The translations under genes and the position numbers were made by a program. Positions 17,247 to 25,608 of a DNA stretch of 64,000 bases are shown piece by piece. Source of the stretch: Lachnospiraceae oral taxon 107 str. F0167 (GTDB lineage Bacteria > Bacillota > Clostridia > Lachnospirales > Lachnospiraceae). Under the pieces are notes generated by a model. It did no database searches and was not told the origin of the DNA. It saw only the letters and a list, made by a program, of their open reading frames with translations. Numbering within the stretch: position 1 is the first letter of the stretch; each line of letters starts with the position of its first letter. The stretch lies in contig GL890587.1 in assembly GCA_000209465.1 (NCBI GenBank), forward strand, positions 1 through 64,000, written 5' to 3'.

Positions 17247-19364
17247 TTGGCTGGAAGAGAATATCCTTTAGAGAGAACCAGAAATATTGGTATCATGGCT
17301 CATATAGATGCGGGTAAGACCACTCTTACAGAGCGTATCCTATATTATACTGGTGTAAATTATAAGATTGGTGATACTCATGAGGGTACTGCCACAATGG
17401 ACTGGATGGCGCAGGAAGCAGAGAGAGGTATTACAATTACTTCAGCTGCTACAACTTGCCACTGGACATTACAGGAGTTTAATAAAGTAAAGGCAGGTGA
17501 GAAGGAGAATCGTATAAATATTATCGATACTCCGGGACACGTTGACTTTACAGTAGAGGTAGAGAGATCACTTCGTGTACTTGACGGTGCGGTAGGTGTA
17601 TTCTCTGCAAAAGAAGGTGTAGAGCCTCAGTCTGAGAATGTATGGAGACAGGCTGATACATATAATGTACCGAGAATGGCATTTATCAATAAGATGGATG
17701 TTATGGGTGCCGATTTCTTCGGAGCGGTAGAGCAGATTCATACAAGACTTGGAAAGAATACAATAATGCTTCAGATTCCTATCGGAAAAGAGGATGATTT
17801 TAAGGGAATTGTAGACCTTTTTGAAATGAAGGCTTACATTTATAATGATGATAAGGGTGATGATATCTCAATCATTGATGTTCCTGATGAAGTAAAGGAT
17901 GAGGCTGAATTATATCGTGGTGAGCTTATCGAAAAGATTTGTGAGCTTGATGATGAACTTACAATGATGTATCTTGAAGGTGAGGAGCCTTCAGTGGAGC
18001 AGCTTAAGGCGGCTCTTAGAAAGGGAACTTGTGAGAACAAGGCAATCCCTGTATGTTGCGGTACAGCTTATCGTAACAAAGGTATTCAAAAGCTTATTGA
18101 TGCTATAGTGGAGTTCATGCCGGCACCGACAGATATCCCTTCAATCAAGGGTGTTGATCTTGACGGTAATGAAATAGAGAGACATTCATCAGATGATGAG
18201 CCTTTCTCAGCTTTGGCATTTAAGATAATGACAGATCCTTTCGTAGGAAAGCTTGCATATTTCAGAGTTTACTCAGGAACACTTAACGGCGGTTCTTATG
18301 TGCTTAATGCTACAAAGGGTAAGAAGGAGAGAGTTGGTCGTATCCTTCAGATGCATGCTAATAAGAGAACAGAGATTGACAAGGTTTATTCAGGAGATAT
18401 TGCAGCGGCTGTAGGCTTTAAGCTTACAACTACAGGTGATACAATCTGTGATGAGCAGCATCCTGTAATACTCGAGTCAATGGAATTCCCTGAGCCGGTT
18501 ATCGATATCGCTATCGAGCCGAAGACAAAGGCAGGTCAGGCAAAGATGATTGATGCTCTTGCTAAGTTGGCTGAGGAAGATCCTACATTCAGAGTTAAGA
18601 CAAATGCTGAAACAGGACAGACCATCATATCAGGAATGGGTGAGCTTCATCTTGAGATTATTGTAGACAGACTTCTTAGAGAGTTTAATGTAGAAGCAAA
18701 TGTAGGTGCACCACAGGTTGCTTATAAGGAAACATTTACTAAGGCTGTTGACGTTGATTCCAAGTATGCAAGACAGTCAGGTGGACGTGGTCAGTACGGT
18801 CACTGTAAGGTTAAGTTTGAGCCGATGGATCCGAACGGAGAAGAGACATTCAAGTTCGAGTCAACCGTTGTCGGCGGTGCTATTCCTAAGGAATATATAC
18901 CGGCAGTCGGAGAAGGTATCGAGGAGGCTACAAAGTCAGGTATCCTTGGAGGATTCCCGGTACTCGGTGTACATGCAAATGTATATGACGGTTCATACCA
19001 TGAAGTCGATTCATCAGAAATGGCGTTCCATATAGCAGGTTCTATGGCATTCAAGGATGCTATGAGCAAGGCGGGTGCTGTACTTCTTGAGCCTATAATG
19101 AAGGTTGAAGTAACAATGCCTGAGGAGTATATGGGTGATGTTATCGGTGATATCAACTCAAGAAGAGGTCGTATAGAGGGTATGGAGGATATCCCAAGCG
19201 GTAAGCAGGTAAATGCATTCGTTCCGCTTTCAGAGATGTTCGGATACTCAACAGACCTTCGTTCAAGAACTCAGGGTCGTGGAAACTACTCTATGTTCTT
19301 TGATAAATATGAGCAGGTTCCAAAGTCTGTTCAAGAAAAAGTTCTTAATGATAAGAAATCTTAA
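17247..19364 (+). CDS. fusA: Elongation factor G
   Basis: A 705-residue translocase GTPase. G-domain motifs [23 protein letters not shown] and NKMD are present, followed by domain II, then III-V with GMGELHLEI and [12 protein letters not shown] near the C-terminus. It moves tRNA and mRNA through the ribosome after peptide transfer. The TTG start at 17247 ([18 protein letters not shown]) follows TAGGAGG, 14 bases after the rpsG stop. There is no sign of the diverged EF-G2 type. Confidence 0.97.
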   Translation: MAGREYPLERTRNIGIMAHIDAGKTTLTERILYYTGVNYKIGDTHEGTATMDWMAQEAERGITITSAATTCHWTLQEFNKVKAGEKENRINIIDTPGHVDFTVEVERSLRVLDGAVGVFSAKEGVEPQSENVWRQADTYNVPRMAFINKMDVMGADFFGAVEQIHTRLGKNTIMLQIPIGKEDDFKGIVDLFEMKAYIYNDDKGDDISIIDVPDEVKDEAELYRGELIEKICELDDELTMMYLEGEEPSVEQLKAALRKGTCENKAIPVCCGTAYRNKGIQKLIDAIVEFMPAPTDIPSIKGVDLDGNEIERHSSDDEPFSALAFKIMTDPFVGKLAYFRVYSGTLNGGSYVLNATKGKKERVGRILQMHANKRTEIDKVYSGDIAAAVGFKLTTTGDTICDEQHPVILESMEFPEPVIDIAIEPKTKAGQAKMIDALAKLAEEDPTFRVKTNAETGQTIISGMGELHLEIIVDRLLREFNVEANVGAPQVAYKETFTKAVDVDSKYARQSGGRGQYGHCKVKFEPMDPNGEETFKFESTVVGGAIPKEYIPAVGEGIEEATKSGILGGFPVLGVHANVYDGSYHEVDSSEMAFHIAGSMAFKDAMSKAGAVLLEPIMKVEVTMPEEYMGDVIGDINSRRGRIEGMEDIPSGKQVNAFVPLSEMFGYSTDLRSRTQGRGNYSMFFDKYEQVPKSVQEKVLNDKKS

Positions 19365-19391
19365 AAAGCTAGGTTGAGAAAGTTTATTAAC

Positions 19392-19420
19392 TTGCTAAAT
19401 CTCAGCTGATACTATATAAT
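19392..19420 (+). promoter_or_regulatory. Internal promoter for tuf
   Basis: TTGCTA (19392-19397) and TATAAT (19415-19420) with a 17-base spacer lie between fusA and tuf. It gives EF-Tu its own transcription start besides readthrough from the str promoter. Confidence 0.7.
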
Positions 19421-19470
19421 ATAACAAAATTTACTATTAATTTATGGTTTAATTCAAGGAGGAATTAACA

Positions 19471-20670
19471 ATGGCAAAGTCAAAATTTGATAGAACAAAG
19501 CCTCATGCTAACATTGGTACAATCGGACACGTAGACCACGGTAAAACAACACTTACAGCAGCTATTTCTAAGGTTCTTGCAACAAGATTACCTTCAGATA
19601 CAAACAAGATCGTAGATTTTGATAAGATCGACAAGGCTCCTGAGGAGAAAGAGAGAGGTATCACAATCTCAACATCTCATATCGAGTATGAGACAGAGAA
19701 GAGACATTATGCACACGTTGACTGTCCGGGACACGCTGACTATGTAAAGAACATGATCACAGGTGCTGCACAGATGGACGGAGCTATCCTTGTAGTTGCT
19801 GCTACAGACGGTGTTATGGCTCAGACAAGAGAGCATATCCTTCTTTCAAGACAGGTAGGTGTTCCATATATCGTTGTATTCATGAACAAGTGTGATATGG
19901 TTGACGATGAGGAGCTTCTTGAACTCGTAGAGATGGAGATCAGAGATCTTCTTAACGAGTATGAGTTCCCCGGTGATGATACACCAATCGTTCAGGGTTC
20001 AGCTCTTAAGGCTCTTGAGGATCCAAGCGGTGAGTGGGGTGATAAGATCATGACACTTATGGATGCTGTTGACAGCTACATTCCTGATCCTGAGAGAGAG
20101 ACAGATAAGCCATTCCTTATGCCTGTTGAGGACGTATTTACAATTACAGGTCGTGGTACAGTTGCTACAGGTAGAGTAGAGAGAGGTACACTTAACCTCA
20201 ACGATACAGTAGAGATTCTTGGTATCCATGAGGATAAAAAGTCAACTGTTGTTACAGGTATCGAGATGTTCAGAAAGCTTCTTGATCAGGCTCAGGCCGG
20301 AGATAACATCGGTGCACTTCTTAGAGGTGTTCAGAGAACAGAAATCGAAAGAGGTCAGGTTCTTGCAAAGCCGGGTTCAGTAACTTGCCATAAGAAGTTT
20401 ACAGCTCAGGTTTACGTTCTTACAAAGGACGAGGGTGGTCGTCATACACCATTCTTCAACAACTATCGTCCACAGTTCTACTTCAGAACAACAGATATTA
20501 CAGGTGTTTGCAATCTTCCTGCAGGAACAGAGATGTGCATGCCCGGTGATAACGTAGAGATGACTATCGAGCTTATTCACCCGGTTGCTTGTGAGCAGGG
20601 TCTTAGATTCGCTATTCGTGAGGGTGGTAGAACAGTAGGTTCAGGTAGAGTTGCATCTATCATCGAGTAA
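19471..20670 (+). CDS. tuf: Elongation factor Tu
   Basis: A 399-residue GTPase with GHVDHGKTT near residue 19, the effector region [27 protein letters not shown] and NKCDMVDD, and complete domains II and III. It carries aminoacyl-tRNA to the ribosome. AAGGAGG precedes the ATG. Strong codon bias toward CTT/GTT/ATC and AAG sets it apart from the AGA/ATA-rich background, as for fusA and the wall-binding protein at 39815. Confidence 0.98.
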   Translation: MAKSKFDRTKPHANIGTIGHVDHGKTTLTAAISKVLATRLPSDTNKIVDFDKIDKAPEEKERGITISTSHIEYETEKRHYAHVDCPGHADYVKNMITGAAQMDGAILVVAATDGVMAQTREHILLSRQVGVPYIVVFMNKCDMVDDEELLELVEMEIRDLLNEYEFPGDDTPIVQGSALKALEDPSGEWGDKIMTLMDAVDSYIPDPERETDKPFLMPVEDVFTITGRGTVATGRVERGTLNLNDTVEILGIHEDKKSTVVTGIEMFRKLLDQAQAGDNIGALLRGVQRTEIERGQVLAKPGSVTCHKKFTAQVYVLTKDEGGRHTPFFNNYRPQFYFRTTDITGVCNLPAGTEMCMPGDNVEMTIELIHPVACEQGLRFAIREGGRTVGSGRVASIIE

Positions 20671-20685
20671 TAAATTATAAAAAAG

Positions 20686-20744
20686 GGTATTATATCGGTT
20701 ATACAGTGATGTATCCAGACGGATACTAGGTAATCTATAATACC
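20686..20744 (+). other. Multi-arm RNA fold after tuf
   Basis: GGTATTATA (20686-20694) pairs with TATAATACC (20736-20744), enclosing a hairpin GTATCC (20711-20716) / GGATAC (20721-20726). It resembles a small cloverleaf but has no T-arm, so it is not a tRNA. It may protect the 3' end of the tuf mRNA. Confidence 0.4.
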
Positions 20745-20757
20745 TTCGAATAAAAAA

Positions 20758-20789
20758 GGGACTCCCAATATGAAGGGGAGTCCTTTTTA
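20758..20789. terminator. Terminator after tuf
   Basis: GGACTCCC (20759-20766) pairs with GGGAGTCC (20776-20783), extended by an A tract opposite the TTTTT tail. It lies between convergent genes and can stop both strands. Confidence 0.88.
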
Positions 20790-20792
20790 GTA

Positions 20793-21650
20793 TTAAAGTT
20801 TTATTCTACCATTGAGCCAGACATTACCTTTAAAGCGCCTTCCGATAAGAGGTTCACCCTGTAAATCATCTTTTCTTATTGCGATGGTAAAAATTATATC
20901 GCTGGATTCAATTTTTAGTATCATTATTGTTTCTCCTGTTTCGGAGTTTTCCTCTTGGCTGAAATCCAAAATCTTCCCTATAATACTGTACATATCGGTT
21001 GCCATACCAAAAGGCATAAATAATGTGTCCACGATGCTGTAGAGGTCTTCATTTTGTATTCTTGAATTTAATGTAGAATTTATAATCACATCTTCTTCAG
21101 TCAAGTTTATGGAGTCGGTACTGAATTTTGGAACTTCAAAAAACAAATCTCTGTTAAAAATTCTTTGTTTTGCAATTTCAAGTTCTGCCACACTTTGTTT
21201 AATAGGCAATAATACTTTGGCATCATTACAGAATCCGAAAAGGCTTGTAGACTTTATGGAAGTATTGGCATTGTCAATATAATCAAGACTGTTTGAAAGT
21301 CTGAATATAAGAGACATTCCAAGTCTGCCGTCATCAAGCATACCGAAATAATTTATACCATCCACATATCTTTCCGCACTACAGCTTGATGTGGAACTTG
21401 TTACCGTATTTTTCATATAGGGGTAGAATCCCTCTCTTATAAAGACTCCAAGATTTTCCATATATCCATGTATACATAAGCCCAGTGAAGGTGAGATATC
21501 TTTTCGTATTTCCCAAAGTCTTTCCTTCTCTTTTGTTACAACTATTCTGGCAGAAGCAATATTTTCTCTTTGTATTTTATCAAGTAATTCTCTTACCTCG
21601 GTCTTCTTCTTGTACATTGAGAAGCCGATACTTCTAATATAGTTTTGCAA
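20793..21650 (-). CDS. DUF3881-like protein
   Basis: A 285-residue soluble protein with no signal or membrane segment. It starts NYIRSIGFSMYKKKTEVREL and ends in a domain with TIAIRKDDLQGEPLIGRRFKG. The N-terminal Y-I/L-R-x-I-G-F-S pattern is that of DUF3881 proteins, known mainly from Lachnospiraceae; function unknown. The C-terminal half has a beta-rich pattern. It starts one base after the thioesterase gene ends, so the two are cotranscribed. Confidence 0.6.
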   Translation of the reverse strand: MQNYIRSIGFSMYKKKTEVRELLDKIQRENIASARIVVTKEKERLWEIRKDISPSLGLCIHGYMENLGVFIREGFYPYMKNTVTSSTSSCSAERYVDGINYFGMLDDGRLGMSLIFRLSNSLDYIDNANTSIKSTSLFGFCNDAKVLLPIKQSVAELEIAKQRIFNRDLFFEVPKFSTDSINLTEEDVIINSTLNSRIQNEDLYSIVDTLFMPFGMATDMYSIIGKILDFSQEENSETGETIMILKIESSDIIFTIAIRKDDLQGEPLIGRRFKGNVWLNGRIKL

Positions 21651-22187
21651 TTATATACCCTCTTTTCTACGGGATTTTCTTATTTGACTTCTCTTTTCTC
21701 CCGCAAACCAATCTCGTTTTTGTATATCAGTTTCAGGTATTAACCTGGGCACTCTGGCAGGCTTATCATTTTTTAAAGCCACATAGACCAGATATGCCGT
21801 ATTTACAAGTGATCTTTTGCCTGTAGCAAGGTCTTCTACATAGCTGTTTACTTTAACTTCCATTGTACTGTTACCCACATGTGTTACAGTGGACATAAGT
21901 ACTGCAATATCGCCAAGATGTAACGGCTTTGCAAAATGTATATTGTCTATCGCAACGGTTGCAACCGGCATATTACAATGTCTTTTTGCGGCTATTCCTC
22001 CTGCCAGATCTATCCAGGAAAGCAAATCTCCGCCAAAAAGTCTGCCTGAAGCATTTAAATATCTGGCACTAACCTGATAAGCCTGCTCACATTTGGAATC
22101 ATTTACGGTTTTTATAATATCACCTTCTCTGATATCATTTTTCCAAGGCGTGAGATTTTTTATCATCTCATCTGTTATGTTCTCCAT
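21651..22187 (-). CDS. Acyl-CoA thioesterase, hotdog fold
   Basis: A 178-residue hotdog protein. SARYLNASGRLFGGDLLSWI near residues 40-60 contains the conserved Asn-x-x-G-x-x-F-G-G pattern around the catalytic Asp, and ATVAIDNIHFAKPLHLGD follows. This is the YciA/acyl-CoA hydrolase type, which cleaves acyl-CoA to free acid and CoA. The C-terminus is a basic tail (KRSQIRKSRRKEG). It lies between the DUF1576 gene and the DUF3881-like gene on the minus strand. Confidence 0.85.
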   Translation of the reverse strand: MENITDEMIKNLTPWKNDIREGDIIKTVNDSKCEQAYQVSARYLNASGRLFGGDLLSWIDLAGGIAAKRHCNMPVATVAIDNIHFAKPLHLGDIAVLMSTVTHVGNSTMEVKVNSYVEDLATGKRSLVNTAYLVYVALKNDKPARVPRLIPETDIQKRDWFAGEKRSQIRKSRRKEGI

Positions 22188-22201
22188 ATATACCTCATAT
22201 A

Positions 22202-23500
22202 TTAGGATTTATTTTTCTTTTCTTTATCATTTTTTCTTTTCTCAATAATAGATTCTATCACAGGTACCATGAAAATAGCTACAATACCGCCGGCAAAACC
22301 GTTATTATACAGATTCAGCCCCTTATAAACTATACCTACATTTAAAGCAACGGATGAATGTATAAATCCGGATATAAGACCTGCTATGATACCGAACTCT
22401 CCGGCAATAGGGGCAAGAGTGGTTGAAAGTAAAAGTGTAAGCATAGGCGCAGGCTCATTGATACGCCATTGTTTTAAAAATGCGGATATGCATACGCCTA
22501 CCATTACAGGGAGAATATTTCTCATATGTTTTCCGGCAGGTGAAAATCCTACTATTGTAAATATGGAGCCTATGGTCGGACCGTTTAAATCGCCGCCTAC
22601 AAGCAGTACAAATAATGTGGCAATAATACCGTTTGCAGCCATATTAAAAATATAAACTGCATCTGAATATTCATGATTATAGGTACCATGTACCCCGCTT
22701 TCCTTTAAAAGTGAAAAGTAGGAAGGAAGCAGTTTCTTTCCGTCAAGTAATACTGAAAGTATTACCATATATGAAAATAATACAAAAAGCGCTACAGCAA
22801 ACAAAGCGGTATGCTCCGTATCCCAAATAAGTCTGGTCTGTATATCTATTCCGAATGAGCGGAATATGGAGACAAGTACGGTTGCTATAATACCTGAAGA
22901 AAACCCTACATTATACAGAGAATATCCTTTATGTGAAGATTTTACATGTATTGATATCGGAAGCAACACATAGCCTATAACCAGTCCTGTAATACTCGCA
23001 AGAATAAACTGCCATACAACGCTTGTATGTACTGCCTGCATAACCAGAGTAATAGCAGGTGATAAGCTGGTACCATAAAGACCGTAATAGATATATTTTT
23101 TTAATGAATATCCATGAAGCCTTGCATATATAAAGAAGCCCAAAAGTATCAACCATATATTTACAACATTTTTTCCGAAGAGAGAGAAACCGAAAATTAG
23201 GTAGGAACTCACCACAATATGTCCGTCAAACTCTACTTTAAAATGATGTAATAAGAAGAGTAAAATAAGTGTGAGTGAGCCGGCATTAAAGAATGCTGCA
23301 CCTATACCGCCAACCACTATATAGTCGGTAATCAAAAGGTCAGGTTGAATAATTATTTGCCACAGTCCGGGTATTATCTTATCTATAGGAGAAAAGATTA
23401 ATGCAAAAATCATAAAATAAATAGGCACTGTAGAGATAAGCAAAAATCTCTGAGTGTAAGCTAATTTTCCGGTGGCTCTATAATTCTTAAAAAATGCCAT
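22202..23500 (-). CDS. DUF1576 integral membrane protein
   Basis: A membrane protein of 432 residues with about a dozen hydrophobic segments, e.g. FLLISTVPIYFMIFALIFSP and FGFSLFGKNVVNIWLILLGF. The pattern, including ANGIIATLFVLLVGGDLNGP and repeats of NVGFSSG / NNGFAGG in two similar halves, fits DUF1576, a family of unknown transport-like function. The frame is open from 23536, but the ATG at 23500 (AFFKNYRATGK) sits behind AAGGGAG and is preferred. The two NxGF-G motifs suggest an internal duplication. Confidence 0.7.
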   Translation of the reverse strand: MAFFKNYRATGKLAYTQRFLLISTVPIYFMIFALIFSPIDKIIPGLWQIIIQPDLLITDYIVVGGIGAAFFNAGSLTLILLFLLHHFKVEFDGHIVVSSYLIFGFSLFGKNVVNIWLILLGFFIYARLHGYSLKKYIYYGLYGTSLSPAITLVMQAVHTSVVWQFILASITGLVIGYVLLPISIHVKSSHKGYSLYNVGFSSGIIATVLVSIFRSFGIDIQTRLIWDTEHTALFAVALFVLFSYMVILSVLLDGKKLLPSYFSLLKESGVHGTYNHEYSDAVYIFNMAANGIIATLFVLLVGGDLNGPTIGSIFTIVGFSPAGKHMRNILPVMVGVCISAFLKQWRINEPAPMLTLLLSTTLAPIAGEFGIIAGLISGFIHSSVALNVGIVYKGLNLYNNGFAGGIVAIFMVPVIESIIEKRKNDKEKKNKS

Positions 23501-23727
23501 AAGAAACTCCCTTTTAAGGATTGATAAACTAAGCAAAACAATCCTATAATGTTTTTTATTTAATTATAATGAATATGGGCAAGTTTCGTCAAATGATTTA
23601 GTAGGTATAAAGAAAAATATAAGAAATATAGAATACTTAAGTAAAGTAAATATACATATAAAATGAATAGAGGATGAATTTATAGAATAAACTATAAAAT
23701 AGAGTCAAATATTTCAAATAAAAACAA

Positions 23728-23755
23728 AAAAGCTGTTAGATATGCAACAGCTTTT
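23728..23755 (-). terminator. Terminator after tRNA-Leu
   Basis: AAAAGCTGTT (23728-23737) pairs with AACAGCTTTT (23746-23755). On the minus strand a T-rich stretch follows, immediately past the tRNA 3' end. Confidence 0.85.
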
Positions 23756-23757
23756 AA

Positions 23758-23837
23758 TGCGGGTGACAGGACTTGAACCTGCACGGTCGCCCACAAGAAC
23801 CTAAATCTTGCGTGTCTGCCAATTCCACCACACCCGC
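23758..23837 (-). tRNA. tRNA-Leu (anticodon TAG)
   Basis: The minus strand gives an acceptor stem GCGGGTG/CACCCGC, a leucine-type D arm (GTGGAATTGGCAGAC) and an anticodon loop TTTAGGT with anticodon TAG. A short variable arm and a T arm CAGGTTCAAGTCCTG follow. CCA is not encoded. The product reads CUA and probably other CUN codons. Confidence 0.93.
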
Positions 23838-23848
23838 ATGCAGAAAAA

Positions 23849-23877
23849 ATTATACTTTAAAAAATATTGGCTGTCAA
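23849..23877 (-). promoter_or_regulatory. Promoter of tRNA-Leu
   Basis: On the minus strand TTGACA (plus 23872-23877) and TATAAT (plus 23849-23854) are 17 bases apart, a near-perfect vegetative promoter right upstream of the tRNA. Confidence 0.85.
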
Positions 23878-24095
23878 GGGAAAACATGTCAGGAAGCGTT
23901 GCGATCAGGATTGTAAAACAAAAGTTCTAAAGGGGCTGCCTGAACTGTAATTTAAATATTTGCTTTTTAAAAGCCTGTATTAAAGAAAGAGATTTTTATA
24001 AGTCAGAGTATTGAAAAAATTTTTTTATAGGAATATCATATAATTGTAGCTTTTTAAACAGAACAAAATATATTGTAAATAATATAAGGAGTTAT

Positions 24096-24686
24096 ATGTT
24101 TTCAAATAATGTTAAAAAGATATTTGATAAGATAAAGGCAGATAAGGAAAATGAGGATTTTACAAAGGCAGGTATAGATCCTTTATTTAGTGCACCGGAG
24201 AGTGCCAAAGTAATTATTGTAGGGCAGGCACCGGGGATAAAAGCTCAGGAGGCAAAAAAATACTGGTTTGACCGAAGCGGTGACAGACTTAGAGAATGGA
24301 TGGGAGTGGATAAAAAGACATTTTATGATTCGGATATTTTTGCGATTATACCGATGGATTTTTATTACCCCGGTAAAGGCAAAAGCGGTGATTTGCCGCC
24401 AAGAAAAGATTTTGCTTCTAAATGGCATCCCTTACTTTTGAAGGAACTTCCAAATGTGGAACTTATTGTACTGATAGGGCAGTATGCACAGAAATACTAT
24501 TTGGGAAACAGGGAAAAGTCAAATCTTACAGAGACTGTAAAAGCATATAAAGAATATTTGCCAAGATATTTACCTCTTGTACATCCTTCCCCAAGAAATA
24601 TGATGTGGATGAAGAAAAATCCGTGGTTTGAGGAGGAGGTAGTGCCTGTTTTAAAGGAAAGAATCAGAGGATATTTAAAAATTTAG
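24096..24686 (+). CDS. Uracil-DNA glycosylase family protein
   Basis: A 196-residue enzyme of the uracil-DNA glycosylase superfamily. VIIVGQAPGIKAQEA near residues 39-53 is the active-site motif A (GQAPG). Motif B is LVHPSPRNMMW near 166-176, with the conserved His. It lacks the four-cysteine iron-sulfur pattern of family 4 thermophile enzymes, so it is closer to the mug/UDG-like proteins of anaerobes. It probably excises uracil or related bases from DNA. ATAAGGAG precedes the ATG. Confidence 0.85.
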   Translation: MFSNNVKKIFDKIKADKENEDFTKAGIDPLFSAPESAKVIIVGQAPGIKAQEAKKYWFDRSGDRLREWMGVDKKTFYDSDIFAIIPMDFYYPGKGKSGDLPPRKDFASKWHPLLLKELPNVELIVLIGQYAQKYYLGNREKSNLTETVKAYKEYLPRYLPLVHPSPRNMMWMKKNPWFEEEVVPVLKERIRGYLKI

Positions 24687-24802
24687 ATACAAAAACACAG
24701 ATCAGACGCATTTTGAACATAAAAAGAACTTACTAAAAACATATATTTGCCATAATTTATCTTTAATATATAGCAAACGATATCAATATATAGGGAGGCA
24801 TT

Positions 24803-24853
24803 ATGGCAAGATTAGTTTTTGAAAGAATTGAAGAAGCGGCAAACGGATTATAA
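24803..24853 (+). CDS. Possible 16-residue peptide
   Basis: An ATG at 24803 lies six bases after TAGGGAGGC, an excellent ribosome site. The frame encodes MARLVFERIEEAANGL and stops at 24851-24853. A strong terminator follows 20 bases on. The length is far below known families, and I do not recognise it. It may be a real small protein, a leader peptide or the start of a truncated gene. Confidence 0.4.
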   Translation: MARLVFERIEEAANGL

Positions 24854-24873
24854 TTTAAAAATAAAACCACTAA

Positions 24874-24901
24874 GAGGCATTGACTAATCAATGCCTCCTT
24901 T
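24874..24901. terminator. Terminator between the mini-ORF and the wall-binding gene
   Basis: GAGGCATTGA (24874-24883) pairs perfectly with TCAATGCCTC (24888-24897) over a 4-base loop, with a CTTT tail on the plus strand. It lies between convergent units. Confidence 0.85.
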
Positions 24902-24910
24902 ATTTATATC

Positions 24911-25258
24911 CTACTGTATTTTGGTCATTTTACCACTGCTATCAACGTAGTAGTTGTCGATCCACTGATCCACAGCCAATGTTCCATTGTCATTTAGGTA
25001 ATACCAAGAACCTGATGATTTAATCCAACCGGTTTTCATAATACCATTCTTGTCCAAATAGTAAGTCTGATCATTATAGCTCACAAAGCCTGTAGCAGGA
25101 TTGCCTGAACCATCAACAACTTTCCATTCACTGCCTGTCTGACTCCATTTAAAAGAGTTTGCATCTGTAATCTTCATGGCAGCATAGCCGGGTACAGCAA
25201 CAGTCATGGAAATAGTGGCAGTAAGCATTAACATAGATATAGTTTTCTTAACAAACAT
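24911..25258 (-). CDS. Small secreted cell-wall-binding repeat protein
   Basis: A protein of 115 residues with a signal peptide (KKTISMLMLTATISMTVAVPGYA) and two to three choline-type wall-binding repeats: GFVSYNDQTYYLDKNGIMKT, GWIKSSGSWYYLNDNGTL and a degenerate last one (NYYVDSSGKM). Such repeats bind choline residues on cell-wall teichoic or lipoteichoic acids. No catalytic domain is present, so it may be an adaptor or a remnant of a larger protein. The ATG at 25258 behind GAGGT is preferred to the in-frame ATG four codons upstream. Confidence 0.8.
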   Translation of the reverse strand: MFVKKTISMLMLTATISMTVAVPGYAAMKITDANSFKWSQTGSEWKVVDGSGNPATGFVSYNDQTYYLDKNGIMKTGWIKSSGSWYYLNDNGTLAVDQWIDNYYVDSSGKMTKIQ

Positions 25259-25457
25259 AACTGACCTCATTTTCCATCAAAATATTCAAACTAAAATGTA
25301 GCTTGTTCTAATATTATAACAGCATTTTTCCGATTGAAAAGGGAATAAATATAATGGTAAGAAACTGTAAGAAAAAAGAAAGAGATTCCGATATTATAAA
25401 ATATATAGATATAGGGGAAATATGAAAATATATGGTAAATGTAAAAGTACTCCCGTC

Positions 25458-25486
25458 TTGACTCATTTATATAAAGGTAGTATTCT
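25458..25486 (+). promoter_or_regulatory. Promoter of the beta-helix protein gene
   Basis: TTGACT (25458-25463) and TATTCT (25481-25486) are 17 bases apart. The rest of the 25271-25608 gap holds an AGGAGGAGGG stretch at about 25541 and no further gene that I can support. Confidence 0.6.
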
Positions 25487-25608
25487 TTTAGCATAAAGTC
25501 TTTACATTCTTTTTTTGTCTGCTTATTTTCAGACAAAGGAGGAGGGTTCCTGACATCGTGAAAAAAAGAGCCTTCCTCAGATGTCTATTATCAATACCAA
25601 AAGGAGGT

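Noticed and set aside
18706-19035. Second plus-strand frame within fusA
   Set aside because: It lies wholly inside the EF-G coding region in another frame and has no ribosome site or family match.
20686-20744. tRNA gene downstream of tuf
   Set aside because: The outer stem and central hairpin mimic a cloverleaf, but there is no T arm with TTCNANC and no proper D arm.
23880-23950. Second copy of the 8524 palindromic island upstream of the uracil-DNA glycosylase gene
   Set aside because: A faint similarity (GCG..CAGGATT.TAAAAC) exists, but no inverted arms are preserved.
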